Source: Synechococcales cyanobacterium PMM_0002
Lineage (GTDB): Bacteria; Cyanobacteriota; Cyanobacteriia; Elainellales; Elainellaceae
Direction of reading: 5' to 3'
Length of the DNA: 6,096 nucleotides
Assembly: GCA_949127925.1 (NCBI GenBank)
Contig: CASBQX010000368.1
Location: 1 to 6,096 of the forward strand
Part shown: positions 1-4,534 of the stretch, one piece after another
How the letters are laid out: the number at the start of each line of letters is the position of its first letter
How positions within the stretch are numbered: the first letter of the stretch is position 1
The notes under the pieces: model-generated
What the model was told of the DNA's origin: nothing
What the model saw: only the letters and a program-made list of their open reading frames with translations
Databases searched by the model: none
Program-made: the position numbers and the translations under genes

Positions 1-103
1 GGAAGCTAGAACAATGCAGCAGAACCGCATAGATTCAATTGTCAAGGTTCAGCATGTCTTTCGATAGCAAGGTTTTTTAAGTGGTTGATTACCTTATCCA
101 CTA

Positions 104-128
104 GAATGAGTGTAGCATTCATCTACAC
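104..128 (+). promoter_or_regulatory. Interleaved inverted repeats, probable operator/promoter of the ribbon-helix-helix gene
   Basis: Two perfect dyads interlock just before the start codon at 131. GAATG (104-108) pairs with CATTC (116-120), and GTGTAG (110-115) pairs with CTACAC (123-128). A TAGAAT hexamer (102-107) that could serve as a -10 box overlaps the first half-site; no good -35 box stands 17 bases before it. Ribbon-helix-helix proteins bind DNA as dimers at short dyads and often repress their own gene, so an autoregulatory operator is the natural reading. That function is inferred; only the repeats are seen. Confidence 0.45.
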
Positions 129-130
129 AA

Positions 131-268
131 ATGAGCGAAAAACAACTAAGCGTTAGACTTCCAGAACCCGAAATGGAACGACTTGAGCGCTATGCCGAAA
201 AGGCGAAACGAACTAAAACTGACGTGATTCGAGAGTTCATCCGCACTCTAGAAGGAAAGCTGCCCTAG
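131..268 (+). CDS. Ribbon-helix-helix (CopG/Arc-type) small DNA-binding protein
   Basis: This short frame of 45 residues starts at ATG 131 and ends at TAG 266-268. Residues 3-11 (EKQLSVRLP) have the alternating pattern of the DNA-contacting beta-strand of ribbon-helix-helix proteins. Residues 12-28 form the first helix (EPEMERLERYAEKAKRT). The turn and second helix follow as KTDVIREFIRTLEG (29-42), with the TDVIRE pattern typical of the family. There is no room for an extra C-terminal domain, so it should be a pure DNA-binding dimer. The purine run before the ATG is weak as a ribosome binding site. No toxin gene follows on the same strand: the stop codon lies inside a hairpin and the next gene is on the other strand. 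It is therefore more likely an accessory or regulatory protein of a mobile element, or an orphan antitoxin-like protein, than half of a complete toxin-antitoxin pair. Confidence 0.72.
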   Translation: MSEKQLSVRLPEPEMERLERYAEKAKRTKTDVIREFIRTLEGKLP

Positions 269-530
269 AAGGGCAGGGTTTTAGACCCAGTTTTCTGATA
301 ATCACGATCCGGCCATTTTCTTTGAGGTGGGCGATCGTTTCTACGCCGCTGCCAGTTAGATCAAGGTGCGCTACCGTCGTAGGGCCGAGAATGCGAAAGG
401 TATCCAGTCCTTTGGCAGAGCAATTGATATGCCCATCGGCAGCTAGCGGTGCAGTTGAGACGAAGAACATCTGCTGCTGCTGAATCCAGTCGATTAGGGG
501 AGTGGCGATCGCCTCGTAGATTTTTCCCAT
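237..530 (-). pseudogene. Truncated pyridoxamine 5'-phosphate oxidase-like (split-barrel flavin-binding) protein
   Basis: The minus-strand frame starts at ATG 530. Residues 1-78 match the N-terminal part of the PNPOx-like FMN-binding split-barrel family, with the segments MFFVSTAPLAADGHINCSAK (21-40), GLDTFRILGP (41-50), AHLDLTGSGVETIAHL (54-69) and ENGRIVII (71-78). Full-length members run to roughly 180-200 residues and continue directly after GRIVI with more barrel strands. Here the next 19 codons come from the hairpin and small-gene region to the left and look foreign, ending at TGA 239-237. The barrel cannot be complete, so I call it a truncated pseudogene, most likely broken by insertion of the neighbouring element. 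The remaining C-terminal part is not in the window. It lies 33 bases beyond the ndh operon terminator. I see no strong ribosome binding site before the ATG. Confidence 0.75.
260..288 (+). repeat. Double hairpin at the element's right end
   Basis: CTGCCCT (260-266) and AGGGCAG (270-276) form a perfect 7-bp stem with a three-base AGA loop that contains part of the TAG stop of the small DNA-binding gene. GGGT (276-279) and ACCC (285-288) form a second 4-bp stem directly beside it. A TTTT run follows at 291-294, then the break in the oxidase reading frame at about 297. The pair could be the subterminal structure recognised by an IS200/IS605-type transposase, a weak terminator for the small gene, or both. 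Confidence 0.5.
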
Positions 531-562
531 AAAGCTTGCAGAGTTGGGTAGAAATTTGACCT

Positions 563-596
563 AAAAAATGGTGCATACCCTATAAGGATGCACCAT
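563..596 (-). terminator. Rho-independent terminator of the ndhC-ndhK-ndhJ operon
   Basis: On the minus strand a perfect 9-bp stem, ATGGTGCAT (596-588) with ATGCACCAT (576-568), encloses an 11-base loop. It is followed at once by a run of Ts, seen as the As at 563-568 on the plus strand. It sits 23 bases after the ndhJ stop codon and in the right orientation to end that transcript. The stem is only moderately GC-rich, so some read-through into the oxidase remnant is possible. Confidence 0.8.
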
Positions 597-618
597 CAGT
601 TTATTAGCTAATCTACGC

Positions 619-1140
619 TTAATACGCGTCCTGTAGCTCAAAGAAGTCGGGCGAAATGTAATCCTTCCGCAGCGGGTAGCCCACCCAATCTTCGGGCATC
701 AAGATCCGCTTCAGATTTGGATGACCTTCGTAGATAATGCCATACATGTCATAGCTTTCGCGCTCTTGCCAGTCAGCCGCCTTCCAAATCCAGTAGACCG
801 ATGGCAGCTTGGGGTCTTCTCTGGGCAAGAACACCTTGACACAGACTTCAGCAGGTCGATCGGCATTGTCAGCCAACTTAATCAGGTGATAGCCGCTGAC
901 CAAATCACCGCCTGGGCCTGTGTCATAGGCAAATTGACACTGCAAACAGTTGAAGCCATAGGCATAGAGAGCGGTCGCAAACGGGATCAAAAACTCCCGA
1001 TCGACCTTAAGCACCTCCACTCCAGCACTGTCTGGCTCCATCGCTTCATGCTCAAAGCCATTCTCGCTCAGCCACTTAGACGTTTTTCCGGCTTCTACAA
1101 TCTGGCTTGTTTCGGGAGTTTCATTCGATGCTTCAGCCAC
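619..1140 (-). CDS. ndhJ: NAD(P)H-quinone oxidoreductase subunit J
   Basis: A 173-residue protein of the complex I 30-kDa (NuoC-like) family, which sits in the peripheral arm of cyanobacterial and chloroplast NDH-1 and helps hold NdhH, NdhI and NdhK together. It carries the family signature around WQERESYDMYGI (124-135), a preceding VYWIWKAAD (115-123), and the C-terminal MPEDWVGYPLRKDY (148-161). The length and the ELQDAY ending fit cyanobacterial NdhJ. The start codon is GTG at 1140; it has a strong GGAGG at 1154-1150, nine bases upstream, and the sequence from residue 1 aligns with the family. The start overlaps the ndhK stop by 8 bases, which suggests translational coupling. It is the last gene of the operon and is followed by the terminator at 563-596. 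Confidence 0.97.
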   Translation of the reverse strand: MAEASNETPETSQIVEAGKTSKWLSENGFEHEAMEPDSAGVEVLKVDREFLIPFATALYAYGFNCLQCQFAYDTGPGGDLVSGYHLIKLADNADRPAEVCVKVFLPREDPKLPSVYWIWKAADWQERESYDMYGIIYEGHPNLKRILMPEDWVGYPLRKDYISPDFFELQDAY

Positions 1141-1867
1141 GATCGATTACCTCCGGCTCAACTTGCTGCAACGCCGGAGACACTGGCATCCCAAACGCTT
1201 CCATTAGCTCCTTCGGAGGCGCTTGACGGCTAGCCGAACGCATGTAGCTTCCTGTTAAGATGTCTGGGGTTTCCTGCATCTTGTGAGATACGGTGTAGAA
1301 CCGATGGGTTTGAGCCATCTGCCCTCGTTCCCCTAATGCCTCAGCAGAAATTTTCTTACGCAATTTGATGATGGCATCAATAATGGCTTCGGGGCGAGGT
1401 GGGCAGCCGGGAATATACACATCCACCGGGATCAGCTTATCGACACCGCGCACTGCCGTCGGCGAATCCATGCTAAACATGCCGCCCGTAATAGTGCAGG
1501 CACCCATGGCAATTACATACTTGGGATCAGGCATTTGCTCATAGAGCCGAACCAACGCCGGAGCCATTTTCATAGTGACCGTGCCTGCCGTGATAATCAA
1601 ATCTGCCTGACGCGGGCTAGAACGGGGCAGTAGACCAAAGCGGTCAAAGTCAAACCGGGAGCCAATCAGCGCCGCAAATTCGATAAAGCAGCAGGCCGTG
1701 CCATACAGCAGCGGCCACAGGCTAGAAAGCCGCGCCCAGTTGTGCAAATCATCAACGGTGGTCAAAATGACGTTTTCTGACAGGTCTTTGGTAACCTGCG
1801 GCTGCCCAATTGGGTTAAAGATAGTCTCTTGTAGGTTAATGGTATCAGTCCCAGGATTCATGACCAT
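1133..1867 (-). CDS. ndhK: NAD(P)H-quinone oxidoreductase subunit K
   Basis: The NuoB/PSST-family subunit that carries iron-sulfur cluster N2, the last cluster before plastoquinone in NDH-1. With the start at 1867 it has 244 residues. The four cluster ligands are visible: Cys59 and Cys60 in YGTACCFIEF, Cys124 in MGACTITGG, and Cys155 in YIPGCPPRPE. The region RFDFDRFGLLPRSSPRQADL (71-90) is the usual core. An ATG seven codons further upstream (1888) would also be in frame, but AAAGGAG at 1881-1875 stands seven bases before the ATG at 1867, so I chose that one. A third ATG at 1861 overlaps the ndhC stop as ATGA and remains possible. The C-terminal tail after about residue 170 is variable in the family. 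It overlaps ndhC upstream by 10 bases and ndhJ downstream by 8. Confidence 0.97.
   Translation of the reverse strand: MVMNPGTDTINLQETIFNPIGQPQVTKDLSENVILTTVDDLHNWARLSSLWPLLYGTACCFIEFAALIGSRFDFDRFGLLPRSSPRQADLIITAGTVTMKMAPALVRLYEQMPDPKYVIAMGACTITGGMFSMDSPTAVRGVDKLIPVDVYIPGCPPRPEAIIDAIIKLRKKISAEALGERGQMAQTHRFYTVSHKMQETPDILTGSYMRSASRQAPPKELMEAFGMPVSPALQQVEPEVIDRG
1150..1154 (-). promoter_or_regulatory. Shine-Dalgarno site deciding the ndhJ GTG start
   Basis: GGAGG on the minus strand lies nine bases before the GTG at 1140, inside the end of ndhK. It supports the GTG as the true start even though the codon is unusual, and allows ribosomes finishing ndhK to start on ndhJ. Confidence 0.7.
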
Positions 1868-2220
1868 TCCAATGCTCCTTTCCGCCATGCATAAACCAAA
1901 CCAACGACCAGAATGGCGATGAAAATTAACGCCTCTATAAATGCTAGTAGTCCTAGCTGGTTAAACGCGACCGCCCACGGATAGAGAAACACTGTCTCTA
2001 CGTCGAAGATCACGAACACCAACGAGAACATATAGTATCGGATGTTGAACTGAATCCAGGCTCCACCGATGGGTTCCATCCCCGATTCGTAAGTCGTTCG
2101 CCGTTCGGGGCTATACCGCTTGGGGCGAAGCAATTGGGATATCACCAGGGCAAGGATTGGCACAAAGGCGCAAACCAGTAAAAATCCCAGGAGATACTCG
2201 TAGCCGCTTAAAACAAACAC
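1858..2220 (-). CDS. ndhC: NAD(P)H-quinone oxidoreductase subunit 3 (membrane subunit C)
   Basis: The ND3/NuoA-type membrane subunit of NDH-1, at the junction of the membrane and peripheral arms in the thylakoid membrane. From GTG 2220 it has 120 residues, the usual cyanobacterial length. Three hydrophobic helices are evident at about 9-31, 61-82 and 88-111. The long loop between helices 1 and 2 keeps the conserved TTYESGMEP (42-50), and helix 2 has the FDVETVFLYPW motif (72-82) with its buried acidic residues. The frame stays open upstream to a GTG at 2271, but those 17 extra codons do not resemble the family, whereas FVLSGYEY right after 2220 does. The ribosome binding site at this start is weak. 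It is the first gene of the operon ndhC-ndhK-ndhJ, the same order as in chloroplast genomes. Confidence 0.96.
   Translation of the reverse strand: MFVLSGYEYLLGFLLVCAFVPILALVISQLLRPKRYSPERRTTYESGMEPIGGAWIQFNIRYYMFSLVFVIFDVETVFLYPWAVAFNQLGLLAFIEALIFIAILVVGLVYAWRKGALEWS
1875..1881 (-). promoter_or_regulatory. Shine-Dalgarno site for ndhK inside the end of ndhC
   Basis: AAAGGAG on the minus strand lies within the last ndhC codons, seven bases before the ndhK ATG at 1867. It rules against the longer frame from 1888, whose ATG lies upstream of this site, and ties ndhK translation to that of ndhC. Confidence 0.65.
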
Positions 2221-2561
2221 TGTGACACTCGCTGCTGGGTAAGAAGGACGAATGATTGACGCTAAACACACTTCTCATGTTACCTTCTTTTCTTCTGGTT
2301 TTGGCAGCCTAGAAGGTTTGAAGAGTTTAGGTTTTCTTGGGGTAGGGCAAGGAAAACCCAATACTTTGAGGATTTTATGATGGGTGCCATGGAATTGGCT
2401 CTATGGAGACAAATTTGACTGGGGAGAGGCTGCAATTGCCGCAAATGGCTGCCCCTTTCCTCAAATCTGTACGGCGTCTCCATATTTCGCGATCGCTCCC
2501 AGCTTATATTGATAAACGTATTGCTAAGCAAACTTGATCCTACTTTGCCCTGCTGTTGCCC
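2221..2561. promoter_or_regulatory. Divergent intergenic region between ndhC and the unknown membrane-anchored gene
   Basis: This 341-base stretch must hold the start signals for both the minus-strand ndh operon and the plus-strand gene at 2562. I see no convincing pair of -35 and -10 boxes for either. A TATATT hexamer at 2505-2510 could be a -10 box for the plus-strand gene, and TAAAAT read on the minus strand at 2377-2372 could be one for ndhC; both lack good -35 partners. There is one HIP1 octamer (2489-2496), the hairpin at 2330-2358, and a direct repeat of GGCTGC (2428-2433, 2447-2452). An open minus-strand frame here (2531-2280) has no family resemblance and I treat it as non-coding. 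Confidence 0.5.
2330..2358 (-). promoter_or_regulatory. Hairpin in the probable ndhC leader
   Basis: GGTTTTC (2330-2336) is perfectly complementary to GAAAACC (2352-2358), and the stem extends by one G-T and one A-T pair to nine base pairs around an 11-base loop. It lies 110-138 bases before the ndhC start, so it would fall in the 5' leader if transcription starts at or beyond about 2370. No T-run follows on the minus strand, so it is not an obvious terminator. A role in leader stability or control is possible but unproven. Confidence 0.3.
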
Positions 2562-3203
2562 ATGACCCCGTTTGACCTATTGATTGTCGTCATCTACCTG
2601 ATCAGCTTGGTCTACATCGGCAACCGCGCAATCAACAATATGGAAGATTGGGCTACGGTGCAGCTTGACCAGAGTGCGCTGAAAGACCAATTGACCATTA
2701 ATGGCCAAGCCAAGGCGATCGCCCTCAGCATTCCACTACAGGGTCAATATCAGTTTGGTAAAATCAACGACCTGGCGCTAAATCTGACTAATAACTCTCC
2801 CACCCCCATCTATGTCGATTGGGACCGCAGCACCTTGACCGACTTTAAGGGGCGATCGCGCCGCGTGATTCGGATCAATCCCAACATGATTATGGATTTG
2901 TCGCGATCGCAGGTTTCTAGCGTCATCGCTCCCGGTAAGTCTCTGATGGAGAAAATTGTGGCCGAAGATATGCTGAAGCGGACTGCCGAAGGCACCCTGC
3001 AAGTCGGCTCTCCGATCGTAGACTTGTCGGCAGCCAGAGGCTTGCCCGCCGACGGCAAACTAGAGTTTTCTTTGCGCCTGTTGATCCGCTTGGTTGATTC
3101 AGGCAGCGCGACCGATTCTGACGCCACCACTCAAGCGCTACTGTGCAGGTTTATCGTGCGACGAGTCCCCTGGGATCAAGGGATGCCCTGGAAGCGGAAA
3201 TAA
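2562..3203 (+). CDS. Conserved-looking membrane-anchored protein of unknown function
   Basis: A 213-residue protein that I cannot assign to a named family, though it reads like proteins found widely in cyanobacteria. One hydrophobic helix, residues 4-20 (FDLLIVVIYLISLVYIG), is followed by a short basic stretch and then a soluble part, consistent with a single-pass membrane anchor. The soluble part contains a beta-rich segment around NDLALNLTNNSPTPIYVDWD (69-88) that recalls an immunoglobulin-like or LEA-type sandwich. Later come SSVIAPGKSLMEK (119-131) and a terminal strand LCRFIVRRVPW (194-204). No catalytic or metal-binding motif is visible. I chose ATG 2562; a TTG two codons upstream (2556) is in frame, and neither has a clear ribosome binding site. 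The gene carries three HIP1 octamers (2715, 2852, 2903), unlike the neighbouring ndh genes. It is divergent from ndhC. Confidence 0.8.
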   Translation: MTPFDLLIVVIYLISLVYIGNRAINNMEDWATVQLDQSALKDQLTINGQAKAIALSIPLQGQYQFGKINDLALNLTNNSPTPIYVDWDRSTLTDFKGRSRRVIRINPNMIMDLSRSQVSSVIAPGKSLMEKIVAEDMLKRTAEGTLQVGSPIVDLSAARGLPADGKLEFSLRLLIRLVDSGSATDSDATTQALLCRFIVRRVPWDQGMPWKRK

Positions 3204-3221
3204 ATCAGGATGTTGTCAGAA

Positions 3222-3261
3222 TTAGGTTTTTGCAAGAATTTAGGTTTTTGCAAGAATTTAG
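3222..3261 (+). repeat. 18-bp direct tandem repeat upstream of rnpB
   Basis: The unit TTAGGTTTTTGCAAGAAT occurs twice head to tail without mismatch (3222-3239 and 3240-3257), followed by the first four bases of a third copy (3258-3261). It is AT-rich and lies just before the rnpB promoter region, where it could act as an upstream activating segment or simply be a slippage product. Confidence 0.9.
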
Positions 3262-3289
3262 TCAGATTCGTCTAGCAACCCACTAGACT
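3261..3289 (+). promoter_or_regulatory. Probable rnpB promoter with a dyad over the -10 box
   Basis: TAGACT (3284-3289) is an acceptable -10 box placed about seven bases before the expected 5' end of RNase P RNA. The hexamer 17 bases upstream (3261-3266, GTCAGA) is a poor -35 box. A perfect dyad, GTCTAG (3270-3275) and CTAGAC (3283-3288), covers the spacer and the -10 region. The promoter assignment rests on position; the dyad is directly seen. Confidence 0.4.
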
Positions 3290-3295
3290 TGGAAG

Positions 3296-3726
3296 ATGGG
3301 AAGAGGAGGCGCAGGGGGTTGCAGACCGTCGGGTCTGAGGAAAGTCCGGGCTCCCGAAAGACCAGGCTTGCTAGGTAACGCCTAGTGCGCGCGAGCGTGA
3401 GGATAGTGCCACAGAAAAATACCGCCTGTACTAGTTTCATTGTGGCTGTGTGCGTTGCACCCAGACATAATGGCAGCGCAGGTAAGGGTGCAAAGGTGCG
3501 GTAAGAGCGCACCAGCAGCGTTGAGAGGCGCTGGCTCGGTAAACCCCGGCTGGGAGCAAGGTCGAAGGGGCAACGGTTGGTCTTTTACCTGCCCCGAGAA
3601 GTAGGGCAACCTGCTTCTGCCAATCCGCTTGAGGTGTCTGGTGACAGGCATCCCAGATAGATAACCGCCCTCTGCTGGCTTGCCATGCAGAGAACAGAAC
3701 CCGGCTTATGTCCGCCTCTTCCCACC
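3296..3726 (+). ncRNA. rnpB: RNase P RNA (type A, cyanobacterial)
   Basis: The catalytic RNA of ribonuclease P, which removes the 5' leader of precursor tRNAs. The most conserved blocks are present: GAGGAAAGTCCGGGCTC (3337-3353), the AGAAAAATACCGCC segment (3413-3426), GGTGCGGTAAGAGCGCACC (3495-3513), and the 3' ACAGAACCCGGCTTAT (3694-3709), which pairs with the first block to form P4. The ends close as helix P1: GGGAAGAGG (3298-3306) is complementary to CCTCTTCCC (3715-3723). A P15-type stem, GGGGCA (3567-3572) with TGCCCC (3590-3595), is also visible. Length is about 430 bases, within the cyanobacterial range. Exact ends are estimated from P1. No intrinsic terminator follows, so transcripts may continue into the RNase III gene 31 bases downstream. 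Confidence 0.96.
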
Positions 3727-3737
3727 AAATTTAAGCA

Positions 3738-3758
3738 TGAAGGATGAAGGATAAAGGA
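3738..3758 (+). repeat. Heptamer tandem repeat forming the rnc ribosome binding region
   Basis: TGAAGGA occurs at 3738-3744 and 3745-3751, followed by the variant TAAAGGA at 3752-3758, whose last A is the first base of the rnc ATG. It resembles the short tandemly repeated heptamers described in cyanobacterial genomes. The middle copy puts AAGGA (3747-3751) six bases before the start codon, a good Shine-Dalgarno spacing. It also creates a five-codon upstream frame from ATG 3737 ending at TAA 3752-3754. Confidence 0.8.
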
Positions 3759-4492
3759 TGCTCTTCAGCACTCCCTATCGTGAAAAGCAGCTGCGTACGT
3801 TGGTGCAAAAGCTAGGATTGCCAGAATCGGCACCTGTACGGTGGGAGTTGCTAGATTTGGCGCTGACCCATCCCACTGCGTCGGCAGCGGCCAACTATGA
3901 GCGGCTAGAATTTGTCGGCGATGCGGTGGTGAAGCTAGCGGCGGCAGAATTTTTGTTTGCCACATATCCTGAGTCGGATGAGGGAGAACTGTCGGCGATG
4001 CGAGGCGTGCTAGTAAGCGATCGCCTCCTATCAGAAATTAGCGATCGCTATGGGTTAGATCGTTACCTGCTGGTTTCGGGGAGCACTCATGCCGACCATT
4101 TAGGCAGAGAAACGCGGCTAGCGGCAGCACTAGAGGCGCTGCTGGCGGCGCTGTATCTCAGCACCCACACCCTAGAGCTAGTGCATCCTTGGCTAGATTT
4201 ACATCTCAAACAACACGCCGAGCGCATCCGCCAAGACCCGACGCTGGAAAACTATAAAGGGGCCCTTCAAGGGTTAACCCAAGCGCATTACCAAATGCTG
4301 CCAGATTATAAGATTACCGAAGTGGGGCAGGTCTATGGCGATCCCGAACGCTTTGTGGCGGAGGTTTGGGTGCAAGAACGGATGTGGGGGCGGGGCAAAG
4401 GGCGCTCTAAAAAAGCCGCAGAGCAAACCGCTGCCCAAATCGCTTTTCTCGCTTTACAGAAAAGTCTACAAAATGAGTCCCCACTCGACTAA
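3758..4492 (+). CDS. rnc: Ribonuclease III family protein with an altered active-site residue
   Basis: A 244-residue double-stranded-RNA endonuclease of the usual bacterial layout: nuclease domain at about 1-155, then a double-stranded-RNA-binding domain at about 163-235. The nuclease signature ERLEFVGDAV (48-57) supplies Glu48, Glu51 and Asp55, equivalent to E. coli E38, E41 and D45. Glu75 in PESDEGELSAMR matches E65, and Glu126 in LEALLAALYL matches the catalytic E117. The position of the metal ligand D114 is Ala123 (codon GCA, 4124-4126), and the usual glycine four residues after Glu126 is Ala130. The RNA-binding domain has GRGKGRSKKAAEQTAAQIA (211-229). Start ATG 3758 follows the heptamer repeat that provides the ribosome binding site. 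It lies about 30 bases after rnpB on the same strand. Cyanobacteria often carry more than one RNase III, so this may be a specialised paralog; activity with Ala123 is uncertain. Confidence 0.93.
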   Translation: MLFSTPYREKQLRTLVQKLGLPESAPVRWELLDLALTHPTASAAANYERLEFVGDAVVKLAAAEFLFATYPESDEGELSAMRGVLVSDRLLSEISDRYGLDRYLLVSGSTHADHLGRETRLAAALEALLAALYLSTHTLELVHPWLDLHLKQHAERIRQDPTLENYKGALQGLTQAHYQMLPDYKITEVGQVYGDPERFVAEVWVQERMWGRGKGRSKKAAEQTAAQIAFLALQKSLQNESPLD

Positions 4493-4534
4493 ACTCTCAA
4501 CCAAGCTCAACTGAGACGTATTGCGTTGGTTTGA

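Larger units (their letters stand above)
1..296 (+). mobile_element. Putative right part of a small mobile element (IS200/IS605-like end or derivative)
   Basis: Inferred element, cut by the left window edge. What I see: the minus-strand oxidase frame to its right matches its family well up to codon 78 (base 297) and then loses all family resemblance. Immediately on the other side of that break lie two adjacent hairpins (260-288) and a short ribbon-helix-helix gene. IS200/IS605-family ends carry subterminal hairpins rather than inverted terminal repeats, and short ribbon-helix-helix genes can accompany such elements, so this is the class I favour. Positions 1-103 hold no gene I recognise; a weak 5-bp dyad AGTGG/CCACT (80-84, 98-102) is the only structure. 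No transposase is visible, so this could equally be a non-autonomous relic or a simple deletion junction. Confidence 0.42.

Noticed and set aside
131..300. Complete toxin-antitoxin module
   Set aside because: The ribbon-helix-helix protein would suit an antitoxin, but no toxin-sized frame follows or precedes it in the window on the same strand.
721..1233. Plus-strand open frame of 170 codons
   Set aside because: It lies wholly opposite ndhJ and the end of ndhK, both certain genes, and its translation resembles no protein family.
2421..2455. GGGG/CCCC flanked structure with internal GCAATTGC as a regulator-binding site
   Set aside because: The outer stem is only four pairs and the inner palindromes do not stack into a stable structure; I could not match it to a known cyanobacterial regulator site.
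2280..2531. Minus-strand open frame of 83 codons upstream of ndhC
   Set aside because: No family resemblance, low-complexity composition and no ribosome binding site; it covers the region that should hold the ndhC leader and promoter.
3222..3261. CRISPR array
   Set aside because: The 18-bp units are directly adjacent with no spacers, there are only two full copies, and no cas gene is present.
3258..3651. Minus-strand open frames across the RNase P RNA gene
   Set aside because: They are antisense to a structured RNA with clearly conserved blocks, and their translations look like random sequence.
4495..4516. TCTCA/TGAGA inverted repeat after rnc as a terminator
   Set aside because: The stem is only five pairs, AT-rich, with a 12-base loop and no following T-run.
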